Source of the DNA: Desulfobulbaceae bacterium
GTDB taxonomy: Bacteria > Desulfobacterota > Desulfobulbia > Desulfobulbales > Desulfobulbaceae
Direction: 5' to 3'
Assembly (NCBI GenBank): GCA_011389815.1
Contig: JAABTP010000030.1
Span: forward strand, 1 to 33,645
DNA length: 33,645 nucleotides
Both the position numbers and the translations under genes were made by a program. This document shows positions 1-8,206 of this stretch, in pieces (within the stretch, counting starts at the first letter, position 1; every line of letters begins with the position of its first letter). Below the pieces are notes generated by a model. That model saw nothing but the letters and a program-made list of their open reading frames with translations. It was not told the DNA's origin and did no database searches.

Positions 1-73
1 TGAGCTCTTTTTGTACGAGACGTTTAATATTTTTATTGTGCATAACACCTGAAATGAGTAAAAGGTTTAACAT
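1..73 (-). CDS. 5' end of an unidentified gene, cut by the window edge
   Basis: A minus-strand frame opens with ATG at 73 and runs without a stop to the window edge, reading MLNLLLISGVMHNKNIKRLV and then QKEL. AGGAAAAG lies 6 nt ahead of this ATG. A second in-frame ATG (codon 11, at 43) has AGG about 5 nt upstream and suits the nearby promoter better. It lies downstream of the GspE-like gene on the same strand. Twenty-four residues are too few to assign a family. The frame could be chance, but start signals and promoter support it. Confidence 0.4.
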   Translation of the reverse strand, partial: MLNLLLISGVMHNKNIKRLVQKEL

Positions 74-88
74 TATTGACTTTTCCTC

Positions 89-117
89 ATTATACAGGCT
101 TTTTATTATCTAAGCAA
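89..117 (-). promoter_or_regulatory. Putative sigma-70 promoter for the partial gene at the window start
   Basis: On the minus strand TTGCTT (112-117) is followed after exactly 17 bp by a perfect TATAAT (89-94). The -10 box sits so close to the ATG at 73 that a transcript from it would lose the ribosome site of that ATG. This favours the internal ATG at 43. The -35 match is modest. Confidence 0.4.
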
Positions 118-159
118 CTGTTTTTGTGTGGCGTTGAGATATTCTTTTCAACACCCTTA

Positions 160-2046
160 TCAAGGGACAAACTGCATCTTGGCTCCGTTTTTTTTTCGCC
201 GTACAAGCCGTGACTGATCATTCTTCGGGATTATTTCCGGCGAATCAACTTGCGGACTATTTAAATATTGCTCAATATGAGATCTACCCAATAATGTTCT
301 GTCTTCCTCAATGTTCGGGACTGCCTCGATAGCTCGTTTCAGCGTAATTTTTCCCTGCCGCATCAGATCAATTCCAACAAGATAGAGCGGTTTCAAGCCG
401 TTCGCTATAGCTGCCTGTCGAATTTCATAATCAGTGCTGGCATCACGCAAGTCGGAAACAACTTTTCTGGTGGGCAGCCATAACTCATGCATGCCGATTC
501 TTCCATCTGCACCATCATAATCGCATTTTTCGCACCCAGTCCCTCGATAAAAGTCGAACCCCGGATCAATGTCTCCGAAATAAAAGAGCATATCTTCTTT
601 AGCAGGCGTATATTTTTCGGCACAGTGAGCACATACTTTCTTAACTAAACGTTGCGCTATAACCGCCTTGGTTTGACCGAGAAACTGCTCCACTCTCATC
701 TCAAGCAACTCCCTCATCCTCGGTACAACTCCAGTGCTGTCTTCGGTATGCATAGTGGTGAACACCAGATGACCGGTCTGCGCCGCTTCCACAGCTGTTC
801 TGCTTGATCGTTTATTGCGTGCTTCACCGAGCATGATAACGTCTGGATCTTGCCGCATGAATTCGTCCATCAATTCATCAAATCCTAAGCCCCGTGCTCT
901 GTTGACTTGGGTCTGGGTAATCGAACATTCTTCAGGATATGAATACTCAATAGGATTTTCCGCAGTCAGTATTTTTTTGCTGCCTGCGATATGCTTGATA
1001 GTGGCATACAGTGTTGTTGATTTGCCGCTGCCTGTCGGGCCTGTTAAAATAATCAATCCTTGCGGTCGTGTTATCTGTCGCAAATAACTGGTATGCAGCT
1101 CTCCGTTGATGCCGAGATCTTTCAATGTGATATTCTCCATTTTGCTCTGATTCAGAACCCTGAGAACGATGCTTTCACCGAATTTTGTCGGTAGCAGAGA
1201 AATTCGGAAATCAATATCCAGCAGTTCTTTACCGTTGTCATACTGTATGCTGAAAGAACCGCCCTGGGGCTGATCTTTTTGATCCAGGGCAAGTTGGCCG
1301 AGAATTTTAAATCTGGCGACCACACATTGATAGAGAATCTGAAGCTCGTAATTATTGACATCAACTTCATGTAATTCTCCTTCAATTCGGTATCTTACGC
1401 GAAATCTCTCTTTAAGGGGTTCCAAATGAATGTCACTGGCCTCAAGGCGATAGGCAATTTGGAGAATTTTATCCACCAACGTCATGGTCAATTTTCCGTC
1501 TTCTCCCCGTGACTTGCGGAACATTCTGGTGCTAACGGATCCGCCTGGGAAATAAGTAATTTTTCTTTTTTTGTCCTTATGAGCATATATACTTCTGTGT
1601 GCGTAGCAGATCTCTTCGAAAGAAGCCATGCACAGCTGGTAATGTATTTTGTGATCAAGTTGTTTACGGATATCATAGATAAGATTTCGCGACGGTTCGC
1701 AGGAGGCGACTTTTATTTTTTTCTGCCTGTCCCGTAGGATAATGAGACCTTTTTCTTTTGCATAATGCTCATTCAGAAGGCTTTGTAGTTTATAGTCAAT
1801 AGCATGATTTTTTAATGATATTTGGCAGAGACCATAATGTTCGGCCAGTACGGAAAAAAAGTCGTCTTTCTTTATTTTGTTCAAATTCAACAGAATTTTC
1901 CCCAGGGGAATAGACTGTATTTTTTGCAATTTTAAGGCCTGAAGCAGATCTCGTTTCGAGATCAGACCCTTCTTGACAAAAAGTTCACCTATTCGTTGCT
2001 GTTTTCTGAAGTTACCGGCCATTGTAATGCTCTGGTAGTGATTCAT
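160..2046 (-). CDS. GspE/PilB-family type II secretion or type IV pilus assembly ATPase
   Basis: This 628-residue protein has the build of the cytoplasmic hexameric ATPases that drive type II secretion or type IV pilus extension. An N-terminal GspE/MshE-N-like region spans about 15-150. The ATPase core has Walker A GPTGSGKST (336-344), an Asp box TAENPIEY (361-368), a Walker B-like segment DVIMLGEARN (402-411) and a His box starting HTEDS (433). Two CxxC pairs (472/475 and 505/508) form the zinc-binding C domain typical of the family. The usual GEIRD motif reads GEARN here, so the acidic residue is replaced. No clear Shine-Dalgarno precedes the first ATG, and the ATG at codon 9 (2022) is an alternative. 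No pilin, platform or secretin gene is visible, so GspE versus PilB/MshE cannot be settled. Confidence 0.88.
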   Translation of the reverse strand: MNHYQSITMAGNFRKQQRIGELFVKKGLISKRDLLQALKLQKIQSIPLGKILLNLNKIKKDDFFSVLAEHYGLCQISLKNHAIDYKLQSLLNEHYAKEKGLIILRDRQKKIKVASCEPSRNLIYDIRKQLDHKIHYQLCMASFEEICYAHRSIYAHKDKKRKITYFPGGSVSTRMFRKSRGEDGKLTMTLVDKILQIAYRLEASDIHLEPLKERFRVRYRIEGELHEVDVNNYELQILYQCVVARFKILGQLALDQKDQPQGGSFSIQYDNGKELLDIDFRISLLPTKFGESIVLRVLNQSKMENITLKDLGINGELHTSYLRQITRPQGLIILTGPTGSGKSTTLYATIKHIAGSKKILTAENPIEYSYPEECSITQTQVNRARGLGFDELMDEFMRQDPDVIMLGEARNKRSSRTAVEAAQTGHLVFTTMHTEDSTGVVPRMRELLEMRVEQFLGQTKAVIAQRLVKKVCAHCAEKYTPAKEDMLFYFGDIDPGFDFYRGTGCEKCDYDGADGRIGMHELWLPTRKVVSDLRDASTDYEIRQAAIANGLKPLYLVGIDLMRQGKITLKRAIEAVPNIEEDRTLLGRSHIEQYLNSPQVDSPEIIPKNDQSRLVRRKKNGAKMQFVP

Positions 2047-2106
2047 TGCTTATTATGGCTGAATCGCCCGGAACGCGCAATGCATACGTCTTTGCGGATT
2101 GTTTCC

Positions 2107-2895
2107 CTATGGATTCCAGTACAGAGTTAATTTGTCTTCCTTTACCTCATAACGCTTCAATCGTTTGAAAAAGGTCATCCCCAACAGCGAGTTGCTCATT
2201 TTTGCCTCATTGACCGAGGCCCTGACATCCTGGAGATGAATACCCTGCACCTTGAAATCAGCGAGCTGGACAGAGCCTCCCCGGACAGTCCCATTTGCTG
2301 TCTCGTAGATACGATTGAACTCCAGCTGCTGAAGATCAATCCCCAGCTTTTTTGCATCACCAGGAGAGAGCACGATGTCGCTGGCCCCGGTATCAGCAAG
2401 AAAGATGAGGGGCACCCCATTCACTTCCGCCTGAATATAGAAATGCCCGTCTGCAGAAACCGGAAAGGTGACAGAATCAGGCGTGTTCTGCATGCCCTTG
2501 GAGGGCATTATCTCGGAGAGGAGCCGATCTCTCACTCCGGCCAGCTCGTAACGATAGCTGAACACGATCATAAAGACCAAGCCAATGGCTGCCCAGGCCG
2601 CAAGCTGCTTGATTTTTCGCCAGGTGTTTCCTGATGCCAAGGCCGCGCTGACAAAGAGGATGAAAATGCCTTGGTAAATAATCTGGCCAAAATCTTCACC
2701 AAAGCTGAGTGCATGAAAGGTGCGATTCAGGTAAACGAGGAACCCAATAAGGCCGCCAGCAATGAGAAGAAAGCGTAGTCCAAAGGGAAGAGATGATTCG
2801 TCTGCCTGGTTGTCTTCCATCTCATTCTCAACATCGGAAAAACTCCATTCTTTCTTTACTTCCTCATGCGGAGATATCGGGTTTTCCTTTTTCAT
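2107..2895 (-). CDS. Membrane-anchored retropepsin-like aspartic protease (TIGR02281-type)
   Basis: The 262-residue protein has a charged N terminus (1-36), hydrophobic segments at about 38-56, 71-88 and 97-114, and then a single retropepsin-like domain. That domain carries the catalytic motif FLADTGAS (D168-T169-G170) and a later hydrophobic LLGMTFF (238-244), the usual pair in this fold. Each chain supplies one Asp, so the active form should be a dimer. The catalytic part probably faces the periplasm. Substrates of the family are largely unknown. It lies 60 bp upstream of the GspE-like gene on the same strand. Its ribosome site is weak, so the start is less certain than the family. Confidence 0.8.
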   Translation of the reverse strand: MKKENPISPHEEVKKEWSFSDVENEMEDNQADESSLPFGLRFLLIAGGLIGFLVYLNRTFHALSFGEDFGQIIYQGIFILFVSAALASGNTWRKIKQLAAWAAIGLVFMIVFSYRYELAGVRDRLLSEIMPSKGMQNTPDSVTFPVSADGHFYIQAEVNGVPLIFLADTGASDIVLSPGDAKKLGIDLQQLEFNRIYETANGTVRGGSVQLADFKVQGIHLQDVRASVNEAKMSNSLLGMTFFKRLKRYEVKEDKLTLYWNP

Positions 2896-2964
2896 GGCAT
2901 CGTCGGGGCTTATGTTCCAGTTAGAGAGTGAGCAAAATAAGGGGGATTGATCAGGGCGTGCTTG

Positions 2965-4686
2965 TCATCCGGTTTGAAACACCCGGAATCCCTGATTGCC
3001 AAAGCAGTAGATCACGAATTTAGATATTGTTGCGTTCGGATATTCCTGACGCAACCCCTCGGCATAACCGTTAATCTGTTCTGTATCTTCAGATCGTACT
3101 TGAAATTCCTCAATATCCGTTTTGAGCTTCCTGAATTCGGCATTGGAAAAATACTTGAACTCAACCACCCAGCGCAGGCCAGCATATTTTTCATTATACT
3201 TGCCCACAAACTCCAGATCACTCCGTCCTTGCGGATAGGAACGCTCCACATGCCAGACAAACCAACGGGAAAGAAAACGACTGCATAGCTCGTAAAAGGT
3301 GGTGCGGTAGAAGTTCTCATTCACCTGCTGAAAAATTGCTTCAGGCAGCTGGGAGACATATTCCCGCCAGTAGCCGGCAAAGAGTTGTTCCAGGTCAGGC
3401 TTGTTGACAAAGCCCTGCATGATTTCAGCATAGCGGGTGGAGACGTCGATGTTATGAATCTCGTTAAAATACTGCACAAAGATAGTGCGCATGTTCATGT
3501 TGGGCAGGCAGAGATAAAAATCATCCTTGCGGGTCAGCATGCCGAGATAGAAAAAGGAGATCGGGAAAAAGGACGGTTCAAAGAACTGGTACATATTAAA
3601 TTTCTCAACCAGAAAGGTATCGTCAAAGGCAATGCTGTTGTGCAGGGTCAGTTGATTAACAAAGTCCTCGGTCATAGCTGGGTTGGAGGCGGTGAGGCGA
3701 CGCACCCAGGAAATATCGGTTTTCAGATTGAGATCAGTGAGATGTTTGGGAATGGTCTTGTGATTCTGGAGCCAGTTGAGGAAATAGAGCACCAGGGTGG
3801 AATTGTACAGGCTTTCCCCGTCATTGGTTACCAGATGATAGCCATTGTATTGATTCTTCATCACTGTACCCACCTCGGAACGGGTGGTCGGGTCAAGCTC
3901 CTGATCCTGAAACACAGCATCCACCAGTTCATCAGTTTCAGCCTGGGTGAATCCCAGCATGTTCTCGAAGAACGGGTCTAATGTCAGAAAAGTAGCCACG
4001 TTAAAGCCGGAGGCCATGTCATCCATAGTGATGGGCAGAACGCCGGTGATAAACACATTGGCAATGCTCTGGGTTTCCCGCCCCTGTTTCAGGGTTTTAA
4101 AAAAAGTTTTGAAAAAGCCGTTATCTGCTGTGAGTTCCCGGTAGAGCTGATCCTTATTGGCCGTGACCAGCTGATTAGCGAAGTTATCGTATTCGTCAAT
4201 GATGATATACAGGGGCGGGAGTTGTTGCTCCTGCAAATATGTCAGCAGAGCATCCAGGTTGTCAGAGACCGGGGCATCAATGTTCATTTCCGGTATTTTG
4301 TTGAGCAGAGCATATGTATTGCGCATGGATTTTATACGATGATTGCAATGCACCTTAAAACTGCGCTCAATTGCCCCAATGGTTTTGCCGGGTTCTATAA
4401 CGGAAAAATTGAGATGAAGGATAAAACAGGAATTCTGCTGACCTGTGGGGTACTGGCCTATCCAGGTATGCCCGAAGAGTTCCTTGAAGCGGTCTGCGGT
4501 GTTGATATCGTAATAATGATTGAGGATTGAGCAGAGCAGGGACTTGCCAAAGCGTCGCGGTCGGAGAAAGACCGGGTTGTTCACCAGCTCCAGCTCGGCC
4601 AACCAATGGGTCTTATCAACAAAATAGCCGTTTTTCTCCAACAGTTCAGAGTAGTTGGCAATGCCATAGAGGATACGTTTTTTCAT
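2965..4686 (-). CDS. AAA-ATPase-like / PD-(D/E)XK nuclease-superfamily protein (PF09820 + PF08011 type)
   Basis: The N-terminal part matches the AAA-ATPase-like family: a GIANYSELLEKNGYFVDKT opening, a nucleotide loop LRPRRFGKSL and an acidic IIIDEYDNF segment like Walker B. The C-terminal part (GRSDLEFVGKY, then WVVEFKYF) has the D...ExK spacing of a PD-(D/E)XK nuclease core. Proteins with this pairing are common in multicopy sets in environmental and host-associated bacteria, and their role is not established. The frame extends to a GTG at 4710, but the ATG at 4686 has AGGA about 8 nt upstream and gives the family's usual MKKRILYGI start, so 573 residues are annotated. It follows the DUF445 gene closely, which suggests co-transcription. 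Confidence 0.82.
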   Translation of the reverse strand: MKKRILYGIANYSELLEKNGYFVDKTHWLAELELVNNPVFLRPRRFGKSLLCSILNHYYDINTADRFKELFGHTWIGQYPTGQQNSCFILHLNFSVIEPGKTIGAIERSFKVHCNHRIKSMRNTYALLNKIPEMNIDAPVSDNLDALLTYLQEQQLPPLYIIIDEYDNFANQLVTANKDQLYRELTADNGFFKTFFKTLKQGRETQSIANVFITGVLPITMDDMASGFNVATFLTLDPFFENMLGFTQAETDELVDAVFQDQELDPTTRSEVGTVMKNQYNGYHLVTNDGESLYNSTLVLYFLNWLQNHKTIPKHLTDLNLKTDISWVRRLTASNPAMTEDFVNQLTLHNSIAFDDTFLVEKFNMYQFFEPSFFPISFFYLGMLTRKDDFYLCLPNMNMRTIFVQYFNEIHNIDVSTRYAEIMQGFVNKPDLEQLFAGYWREYVSQLPEAIFQQVNENFYRTTFYELCSRFLSRWFVWHVERSYPQGRSDLEFVGKYNEKYAGLRWVVEFKYFSNAEFRKLKTDIEEFQVRSEDTEQINGYAEGLRQEYPNATISKFVIYCFGNQGFRVFQTG

Positions 4687-4713
4687 AGATTCAATCCTGA
4701 AACGCTCCACCAG

Positions 4714-6315
4714 CTATAAGAGCATGATAAGCAAATTAAGTAACCCGATCATAAATCCAAGCAGGGCACCGAACAGATTAATGTATTTGAACTGCTCTTC
4801 CATGATAGAGAGAAGAAGCCCCTCAAGGCGGAGGAGGTCAAGGGAGTCCACCTTTTCCGTGACCAACTCCTTAATATTCAAAGTACGCACTAAACCTGGA
4901 ACCTCGCGGACCAGCATTGTGTTTGCTGTAAGGACGATGTATTCGGTAATGCCTTTGCGAACGCCAGCTGGCATCAGGTTCTGGAGAATACCCAGCGGCT
5001 TGGATGTTATCCGATCCACCATTGTATTGATGATCTTATCCAGAACCTCCCCTGTCGATTCGGAGCGCAGGCTCCTGGACAGTTCGTTTACAAGGGTCTG
5101 GCGCATTGTTGCTGTTTGTTCTTTCTTCAGAAGCAGGGACACGCAATCAGCCAGGGGAAGCCGCCCATGATCAATAACACCCTCAAATTGCTCCCGGATG
5201 GCATCGGAAATCAGCTGCTGCATTTTTTCTGACCCGAGCATCTCCATAATTTTTTCCGCAAGCTGGTGGCAGATCGCCTCTTGTTTTTCCGGCTCAACGT
5301 GGATGAGCAGGTTAGCCAACGGAGTGGCCAGGAAAGCCTTAGTCTGATCAGCAAGGGCTTGACCAGCGCGTTCCTTGATCTCTGGTTTGAGAAGCCAGTC
5401 TGCCAAGGCGTCTTCTTTTTTCTCCAGCCAGGCCCGGATGGTGTCATCCATGGTTTCTATATCAATAAACCCTTTTGCCATAGCAGCCATCGGGCCAAGA
5501 GTATCGATAAAGTTTTCTATCCCTGCTTTGATGGCGATGATGATGCGGTCACGCATGGAAGGCTCGGCCAACATTTTTGCTGTCCGGAGGAGGAGCTGTG
5601 GGGCCTGTTGTTCCACAGTTGTGCAGATGAGCTGTACCAGCTCTTTGGGGAGAAAATCCTCTAAAGCCTTGCCTGATACTGCGGCTTCTGTCAGACCTGC
5701 CTCTATCTGGCGGGAAAGCAGCCTGGTATTCTCAGGAGAGGTGATTATTTTTTCCAGACAGGATTCCATAAAACTGTACAATCCTTTTCGATCCTCTTCG
5801 CGCAAAAGTTCATCAAGCCTGCGGCTGCCGAGCTGTTCCAGCTGTTCTGGAATGAGTTTGTCAAGGGCTTCACGGAATTGCTCTGATGCAAGGTAGGTGT
5901 GTACGCCAGTGCGGAGCTGATATTTCAGGGTTCTGAGACCAATACGGACATAGGCTCGGAAACGTCGGGGAATGGCTGTCTGGACAGGGCCTAGATCGCG
6001 GCTCAGGATGTCTTTGACACGATCATCCACAATCTGGTTGAGATGATCCTGAAAAGGCTCTGCTGACAGGGCTGTGCCTATTTCGGTTGCTGTGAGCAGT
6101 TTTTCACCAACCATGTTTCCGATATTCTCGGCAAGCTCATGGCGTTTAGAGGGAATGATCCCTGGTGTCATAGGAACTCTTTTGCCCAGGATATACCAAG
6201 GGTTAAGAGGTCGGAACAGCATGCGGATCGCCACTTTGTTGGTGAGATAACCGATCAGGGCCCCAAGCAGAGGTGGGCCAGCGTAGGTGAGAATTTGGGT
6301 TGTTGAAAACATCAT
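4714..6315 (-). CDS. DUF445 family membrane protein
   Basis: The 533-residue protein begins with a hydrophobic stretch and the segment GYLTNKVAIRMLFRPL followed by GIIPSKRHELAENIG, the hallmark of DUF445 (PF04286). Similar sequence (LNIKELVTEKVDSLDLLRLE) recurs near the end, followed by a C-terminal membrane helix (about 508-532). The long middle is alpha-helical and charged. The family is membrane anchored and poorly characterised; no catalytic motif is visible. Two adjacent ATG codons (6313-6315 and 6310-6312) can serve as start, neither with a strong ribosome site. It is divergent from the CooC-like gene across a 262-bp gap. Confidence 0.82.
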   Translation of the reverse strand: MMFSTTQILTYAGPPLLGALIGYLTNKVAIRMLFRPLNPWYILGKRVPMTPGIIPSKRHELAENIGNMVGEKLLTATEIGTALSAEPFQDHLNQIVDDRVKDILSRDLGPVQTAIPRRFRAYVRIGLRTLKYQLRTGVHTYLASEQFREALDKLIPEQLEQLGSRRLDELLREEDRKGLYSFMESCLEKIITSPENTRLLSRQIEAGLTEAAVSGKALEDFLPKELVQLICTTVEQQAPQLLLRTAKMLAEPSMRDRIIIAIKAGIENFIDTLGPMAAMAKGFIDIETMDDTIRAWLEKKEDALADWLLKPEIKERAGQALADQTKAFLATPLANLLIHVEPEKQEAICHQLAEKIMEMLGSEKMQQLISDAIREQFEGVIDHGRLPLADCVSLLLKKEQTATMRQTLVNELSRSLRSESTGEVLDKIINTMVDRITSKPLGILQNLMPAGVRKGITEYIVLTANTMLVREVPGLVRTLNIKELVTEKVDSLDLLRLEGLLLSIMEEQFKYINLFGALLGFMIGLLNLLIMLL

Positions 6316-6481
6316 AGTCTATCTACAGGTTATGTTTTTTATGGAGAAGTCGGAAAATTCGTTATCCGGGAATCTGAAAGGAAAAGATAAAACATAGTTG
6401 TGCTTCCGTCTACCGGGAATCAGAGGGGGAGCCTTTTTTCCTTTCCGTTTCACTTGGAAACAACGATTCTTTAGGGTATAG

Positions 6482-6512
6482 TTCACTACTGTATATCTAC
6501 TTACTGTATATT
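6482..6512 (+). promoter_or_regulatory. Candidate promoter/operator with a direct repeat ahead of the CooC-ftsEX cluster
   Basis: The 9-mer ACTGTATAT occurs at 6488-6496 and again at 6503-6511, 15 bp apart. TTCACT (6482-6487) and TATATT (6507-6512) could form a weak promoter with 19-bp spacing. Two copies of a 9-mer inside a promoter-like segment suit a binding site for a dimeric regulator, but AT-rich chance repetition is possible. Confidence 0.25.
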
Positions 6513-6577
6513 TTTTGTATCTATGCTGCTGATACTGTTTTGTGACAAAAAAACTTTTTTATAGTTAAGGCAATCCG

Positions 6578-7342
6578 ATGACCAAAGTTATAGCTCTGGC
6601 TGGCAAGGGGGGGACCGGTAAAACAACGATCTCAGCCCTGCTCCTGAAATATCTCACTGCCCGTACAATGACCCCGGTCCTTGCGGTGGACGCTGATGCA
6701 AATGCCAATCTTAATGAATTACTCAATCTTGATGTCGAAATGACCCTTGGGAAAATTCGTAAGGAATTAAAAGGGGAGCTTCCCATAGGCATGACCCGTG
6801 ATCAATACATGGAAATGAAGATCCATCAGGCCCTGATTGAAGAGACTGGTTTTGACCTGATGGTGATGGGCCAACCAGACGGGCCTGGCTGTTATTGCGC
6901 TGCCAACCAGTATCTGGCCATGACAATGGATAAGCTGGCTGAAAATTATAAGTATATTATAGTGGACAACGAAGCAGGTATGGAACATCTGAGCAGGATG
7001 AACCTGCGCAGTATTGATTATCTGTTCATTGTTTCCGATCCCTCTGCTCGTGGTATTATGACAGCCCGACGGATTGCTGATATTACTGAGCCGTTGAAAT
7101 TGGAAATCAAACAGCAGTATTTGCTGGTCAACAGGGCACCTGATCCGGTACCCCCAGCACTGCAAACCAAGATTGATGAGGCTGTTGCTGAGGCAGATAT
7201 GGATTTGGCTGGAATTATTTCATCCAGTGATGACCTGATTAACCAGGAACTAAGCCGGGCATCATACTTGGATTTGGCAGAAGATACTCAGGTGATTACG
7301 CAAGCCTTTGCGATTTTTGATGCAATCTTTGATCATTCTTAA
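6578..7342 (+). CDS. CooC-like MinD/SIMIBI-class ATPase (nickel-insertion type)
   Basis: The 254-residue protein opens with a deviant Walker A, KGGTGKTT (10-17), followed by DADAN (38-42), as in the MinD/ArsA/CooC class. The segment GPGCYCAAN carries a C-x-C pair (C105, C107), the nickel-binding signature of CooC proteins at the dimer interface, and IIVDNEAG (about 127-134) is the acidic motif following it. CooC matures the Ni-Fe-S cluster of carbon monoxide dehydrogenase. No CODH gene is visible here. Only 12 bp separate it from ftsE, so it is probably co-transcribed with the division genes, an unusual pairing. No strong Shine-Dalgarno is seen, but the start gives a normal N terminus. Confidence 0.85.
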   Translation: MTKVIALAGKGGTGKTTISALLLKYLTARTMTPVLAVDADANANLNELLNLDVEMTLGKIRKELKGELPIGMTRDQYMEMKIHQALIEETGFDLMVMGQPDGPGCYCAANQYLAMTMDKLAENYKYIIVDNEAGMEHLSRMNLRSIDYLFIVSDPSARGIMTARRIADITEPLKLEIKQQYLLVNRAPDPVPPALQTKIDEAVAEADMDLAGIISSSDDLINQELSRASYLDLAEDTQVITQAFAIFDAIFDHS

Positions 7343-7354
7343 AAGTACCCGATT

Positions 7355-8206
7355 ATGACAAGTGAAGAAAATAGTCAGGCCATGATTGACCTGATTCGGG
7401 TCAGTAAGGTGTACCCTCCTGATATCCAGGCTCTTGCAGATATTTCGCTCCGGGTTGATAAGGGAGAGATTTGTTATCTTACCGGAATGAGTGGGGCTGG
7501 TAAGACCACTTTGCTGCGCATGCTCTGCGGTATTGATACACCGGACCGGGGTTATATTGAGGTTGCAGGCAAGGAGTTGAGTAAATTATCAAGTGCGGAA
7601 ATGCAGGATTTACGTCGAAGCATCGGAGTGGCGTACCAGGACTTTAAGCTGCTGCCGGAAAAAACTGTGGCCCAGAATATTGCCTTTTCTATGGAAGTGG
7701 CGTATCGAAGCCGATCATTTATCCAACACCGTACCAGGAAACTCCTTTCCCGGCTTGCCCTGTCCGATAAGATGAACACCCAGGCAGCTAAATTATCCAG
7801 AGGAGAACAGCAGCGGGTTGCCATTGCCCGAGCTGTGGCCAATGATCCAGTCCTGGTTCTTGCTGATGAGCCCACAGGTAATCTGGATTCAGACACCACA
7901 GAGTTAGTGATGGAGCTTTTTTATGAGTATAACGAAAAAGGAACAACCCTGCTTATCGCCACTCATGACCATTCAATTTATAATTATCCTGGCAGCAAGG
8001 TGGTGACCATTGAACAGGGGCAGGTGATTCCTGCTCAACATACCCAGGAAAATCAGGATGGCAATGCGCGCGATGAAAACCAGTCAGTACCGCTGTCTTC
8101 TTCTCAAAAGGGTTCTCAGGAGAGATCTCAAAAGGAGGAGTTGTACCAGCAGCTGGTCATCAAGGATGGTCTAGAGGCAGTGATGGGAAAAGAGGTGGAA
8201 GTATGA
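7355..8206 (+). CDS. ftsE: Cell division ATP-binding protein FtsE, with C-terminal extension
   Basis: This is the ABC ATPase that pairs with FtsX at the division site and powers activation of peptidoglycan hydrolases. Visible motifs are Walker A GMSGAGKTT (44-52), the Q-loop region VAYQDFKLL (92-100), the signature LSRGEQQ (147-153; usually LSGGEQQ), Walker B VLADEPTGNLD (168-178) and the switch His H204. FtsE proteins usually end near residue 225; here about 55 further hydrophilic Gln/Ser/Glu-rich residues follow. An internal ATG at 7382 would give the more typical MIDLIRVSKVYP start; neither start has a convincing ribosome site. Its stop overlaps the ftsX start by ATGA, indicating translational coupling. 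Confidence 0.93.
   Translation: MTSEENSQAMIDLIRVSKVYPPDIQALADISLRVDKGEICYLTGMSGAGKTTLLRMLCGIDTPDRGYIEVAGKELSKLSSAEMQDLRRSIGVAYQDFKLLPEKTVAQNIAFSMEVAYRSRSFIQHRTRKLLSRLALSDKMNTQAAKLSRGEQQRVAIARAVANDPVLVLADEPTGNLDSDTTELVMELFYEYNEKGTTLLIATHDHSIYNYPGSKVVTIEQGQVIPAQHTQENQDGNARDENQSVPLSSSQKGSQERSQKEELYQQLVIKDGLEAVMGKEVEV

Noticed and set aside
130-155. Hairpin GGCGTTGA facing TCAACACC just after the GspE-like gene
   Set aside because: The stem is good (8 bp with one wobble), but on the minus strand it is followed by ACACAAAAA with no T run, so it is not called a terminator.
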